A stretch of DNA of 64,000 bases from Vespula vulgaris (taxonomy: Eukaryota > Arthropoda > Insecta > Hymenoptera > Vespidae). Shown here piece by piece: positions 62,542 to 64,000 of the stretch. Position numbers and translations under genes: made by a program. The DNA is taken from positions 11,267,473 through 11,331,472 of the forward strand of contig NC_066588.1 of NCBI RefSeq assembly GCF_905475345.1. The letters run 5' to 3'. The notes under the pieces are model-generated. The model searched no databases, was not told the origin of the DNA, and saw nothing but the letters and a program-made list of their open reading frames with translations. Numbering within the stretch: position 1 is the first letter of the stretch; each line of letters starts with the position of its first letter.

Positions 62542-63784
62542 GGGGGAGGGGAGTCTAGTATCTCCCGGTCGTTTCGAAGGATCGTTACGATGCAGTTCAG
62601 GCACGTAGGACTGACTGGTGCATCGAGGGGCACCTATCTCGAAACTTGAATGTAGTTAAAGTGAATAAGTTTAATGAGCTACGTTGCGAGAAGGGAAGCA
62701 TAGAAGGAGAAGAGGAGAAGAAAGGGGAGGTACAGAAAGGAAACACTTCCTCGACTTCTGCTTTGATTCTGGATAGAAACTAAACCTGAACCACAGCAAT
62801 TCCTTTTCAACGATCTTTAGCTAAAGGATTGAAGGAAATTCTAGAACGTTTAAGTTACTATAACGGCGAACAACTTCGCGATTAAATCAAGATAAGACGT
62901 TAAAAGATATAATACAAATAATCCGAGATAATGATATTATTTAAAAAAATACAAAATCTTCCGAGATAATGAATTTTATTCGAACGTAATTTCCTCTCCC
63001 ACTATCATCCCTTGTATCAAATTATATCACTTGGGACAAAAATATTGCGAAAATTTCAAATAACGATTCTGATGCTTTTATATTATATAAATTTAGAAAC
63101 AATGAGAGAGACAGAGAGATAGAGTTAGAGATAGACATAGAGAAAGAAAGAGAGAAAGAAAGAGAGTAGAGAGTAGAGATATCAAACAAGGAAATATTGT
63201 CAAAGAGAAGTTTACGAAACGTAAAATCCGGCTCGATGGTGCGGTTTGGTGTATGCGTGCGTGCGAACGAGCCTTAAGGTTACCGCAGGGAGTTACCTGA
63301 TAAACCGTGCGACATTTGGAAATGTCAGAGTGATAAATACACGAGCGACGTGGTAATGTAAGCGAGTGCCTCTTCACTTCTTCCTCTTTTCCCTTCTTTT
63401 CTCTTCGAACACGAGCACTCATCGTGGCACATGCTTCGTTCCTCCTCTTTCTACTAGTACTATTACTACTACTATTACTACTACTACTACTTCTTCTCGT
63501 CTTCTTCCTCATCCTCCATCTTAGAAGGAGGCGAAAGTGTTCCTTTCCGAACGATCGATTCCCTTCCCTAAAATAAATCCTTTATCGTGACGTAGAGATC
63601 GGGGAGACTGCTATCGTACTATCTCTCTCTCTCTATCTTTTTCTTTCTCTTTCTCTCTTTCCTTTTTCTTTCTTGGTTCTTTCTATAGGAAGAACGTTAA
63701 ATCTCGCCTCACCCTCAACGTCGCGAGTATCCAATCTTCAACGCAGAAGAATTCTCTTCGATCGCGAACGGATAATCTCGAACA

Positions 63785-63942
63785 AGAAGAAGAAGAAGAA
63801 AAAGAAAAAGAAGAAGTAGTAGTAGTAGTAGAAGAAGAAGAAGAAGAAGGAGAAGAAAGTAAACGCAAGAAAACCGCATGGCCTTGTGTCTCTTTTCTCT
63901 TTCTCCTTCTTCTTCTTCTTCTTCTTCTTCTTCTTCTGCTTT
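63785..63942. repeat. Facing (GAA)n and (CTT)n blocks
   Basis: A GAA/TAG-rich block (about 63785-63858) and a CTT block (about 63901-63938) are complementary and separated by about 45 bp, so they could pair as a hairpin. A related TAC run lies at 63453-63495. Confidence 0.75.
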
Positions 63943-64000
63943 TTCTTTTTCTTGTTCTCCCTTTAGATTCGTTCAACAGTGAAAGTGTTTGCCTTTCGCG

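Larger units (their letters stand above)
44814..64000 (-). other. Upstream Ten-m intron or 5' flank, no coding exon recognised
   Basis: The first recognisable exon starts mid-codon, so at least one coding exon lies 5' of 44813. I searched by eye for the teneurin N-terminus on the minus strand and found nothing convincing to 64000. The region is dominated by simple repeats, with tandem arrays at 50470-51710, 52800-53170 and 56870-58160. Non-repetitive islands occur near 45110-45240, 49440-49590, 53870-54140, 56640-56960, 58980-59120, 59560-59690 and 61590-61730. Confidence 0.55.

Overview
This is a window from an animal nuclear genome, most likely an insect and probably a hymenopteran. Both recognisable genes are split by GT-AG introns. 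The DNA is AT-rich and unusually full of (GA)n/(CT)n, (TA)n, (GAA)n and poly-T tracts, as in vespid wasps and some ants. The order-level call is inference from composition and from the insect-like protein sequences; no species can be named.

Layout. 1-6300 is gene-free AT-rich DNA with two tandem-repeat fields (661-3330 and 4060-4650) and a CpG-containing island at about 5990-6330 that may be a promoter. 7287-8956 (+) is a complete seven-exon gene for an RNF121-type RING-H2 membrane E3 ligase (314 aa predicted). 8957-17840 is non-coding: the 3' side of RNF121, then probably the 3' UTR or downstream flank of the next gene. 17841-44813 (-) holds the last 14 coding exons of a teneurin. Splice phases are consistent throughout and give 3376 residues plus a stop codon. 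Conserved-block comparison with remembered fly Ten-m favours the Ten-m paralogue. The two genes are convergent. The most N-terminal teneurin coding sequence was not found in the window. 44814-64000 is upstream intron or 5' flank, with simple repeats, three tandem arrays and several non-repetitive islands that look like candidate conserved elements.

The genes do not form a pathway. RNF121 is an ER/Golgi multi-pass ubiquitin ligase. Teneurin is a type II cell-surface adhesion receptor: cytoplasmic tail, one membrane helix, long Ser/Thr-rich stalk, eight EGF repeats, transthyretin-like/plug region, NHL propeller, YD-repeat barrel and a C-terminal Tox-GHH/TCAP-like region.

Points worth a second look: an 884-residue stalk encoded by one exon, with a furin-like RKRR site and a poly-serine microsatellite; a decayed Tc1/mariner-superfamily element with long terminal inverted repeats (about 115-120 bp) inside a teneurin intron; a dimeric higher-order repeat at 2272-3020; and compact palindromic or structured islands in teneurin non-coding DNA, such as a POU/MORE-like palindrome at 39591 and nested inverted repeats at 59016-59100. 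I found no convincing evidence of a wholly new biological system.
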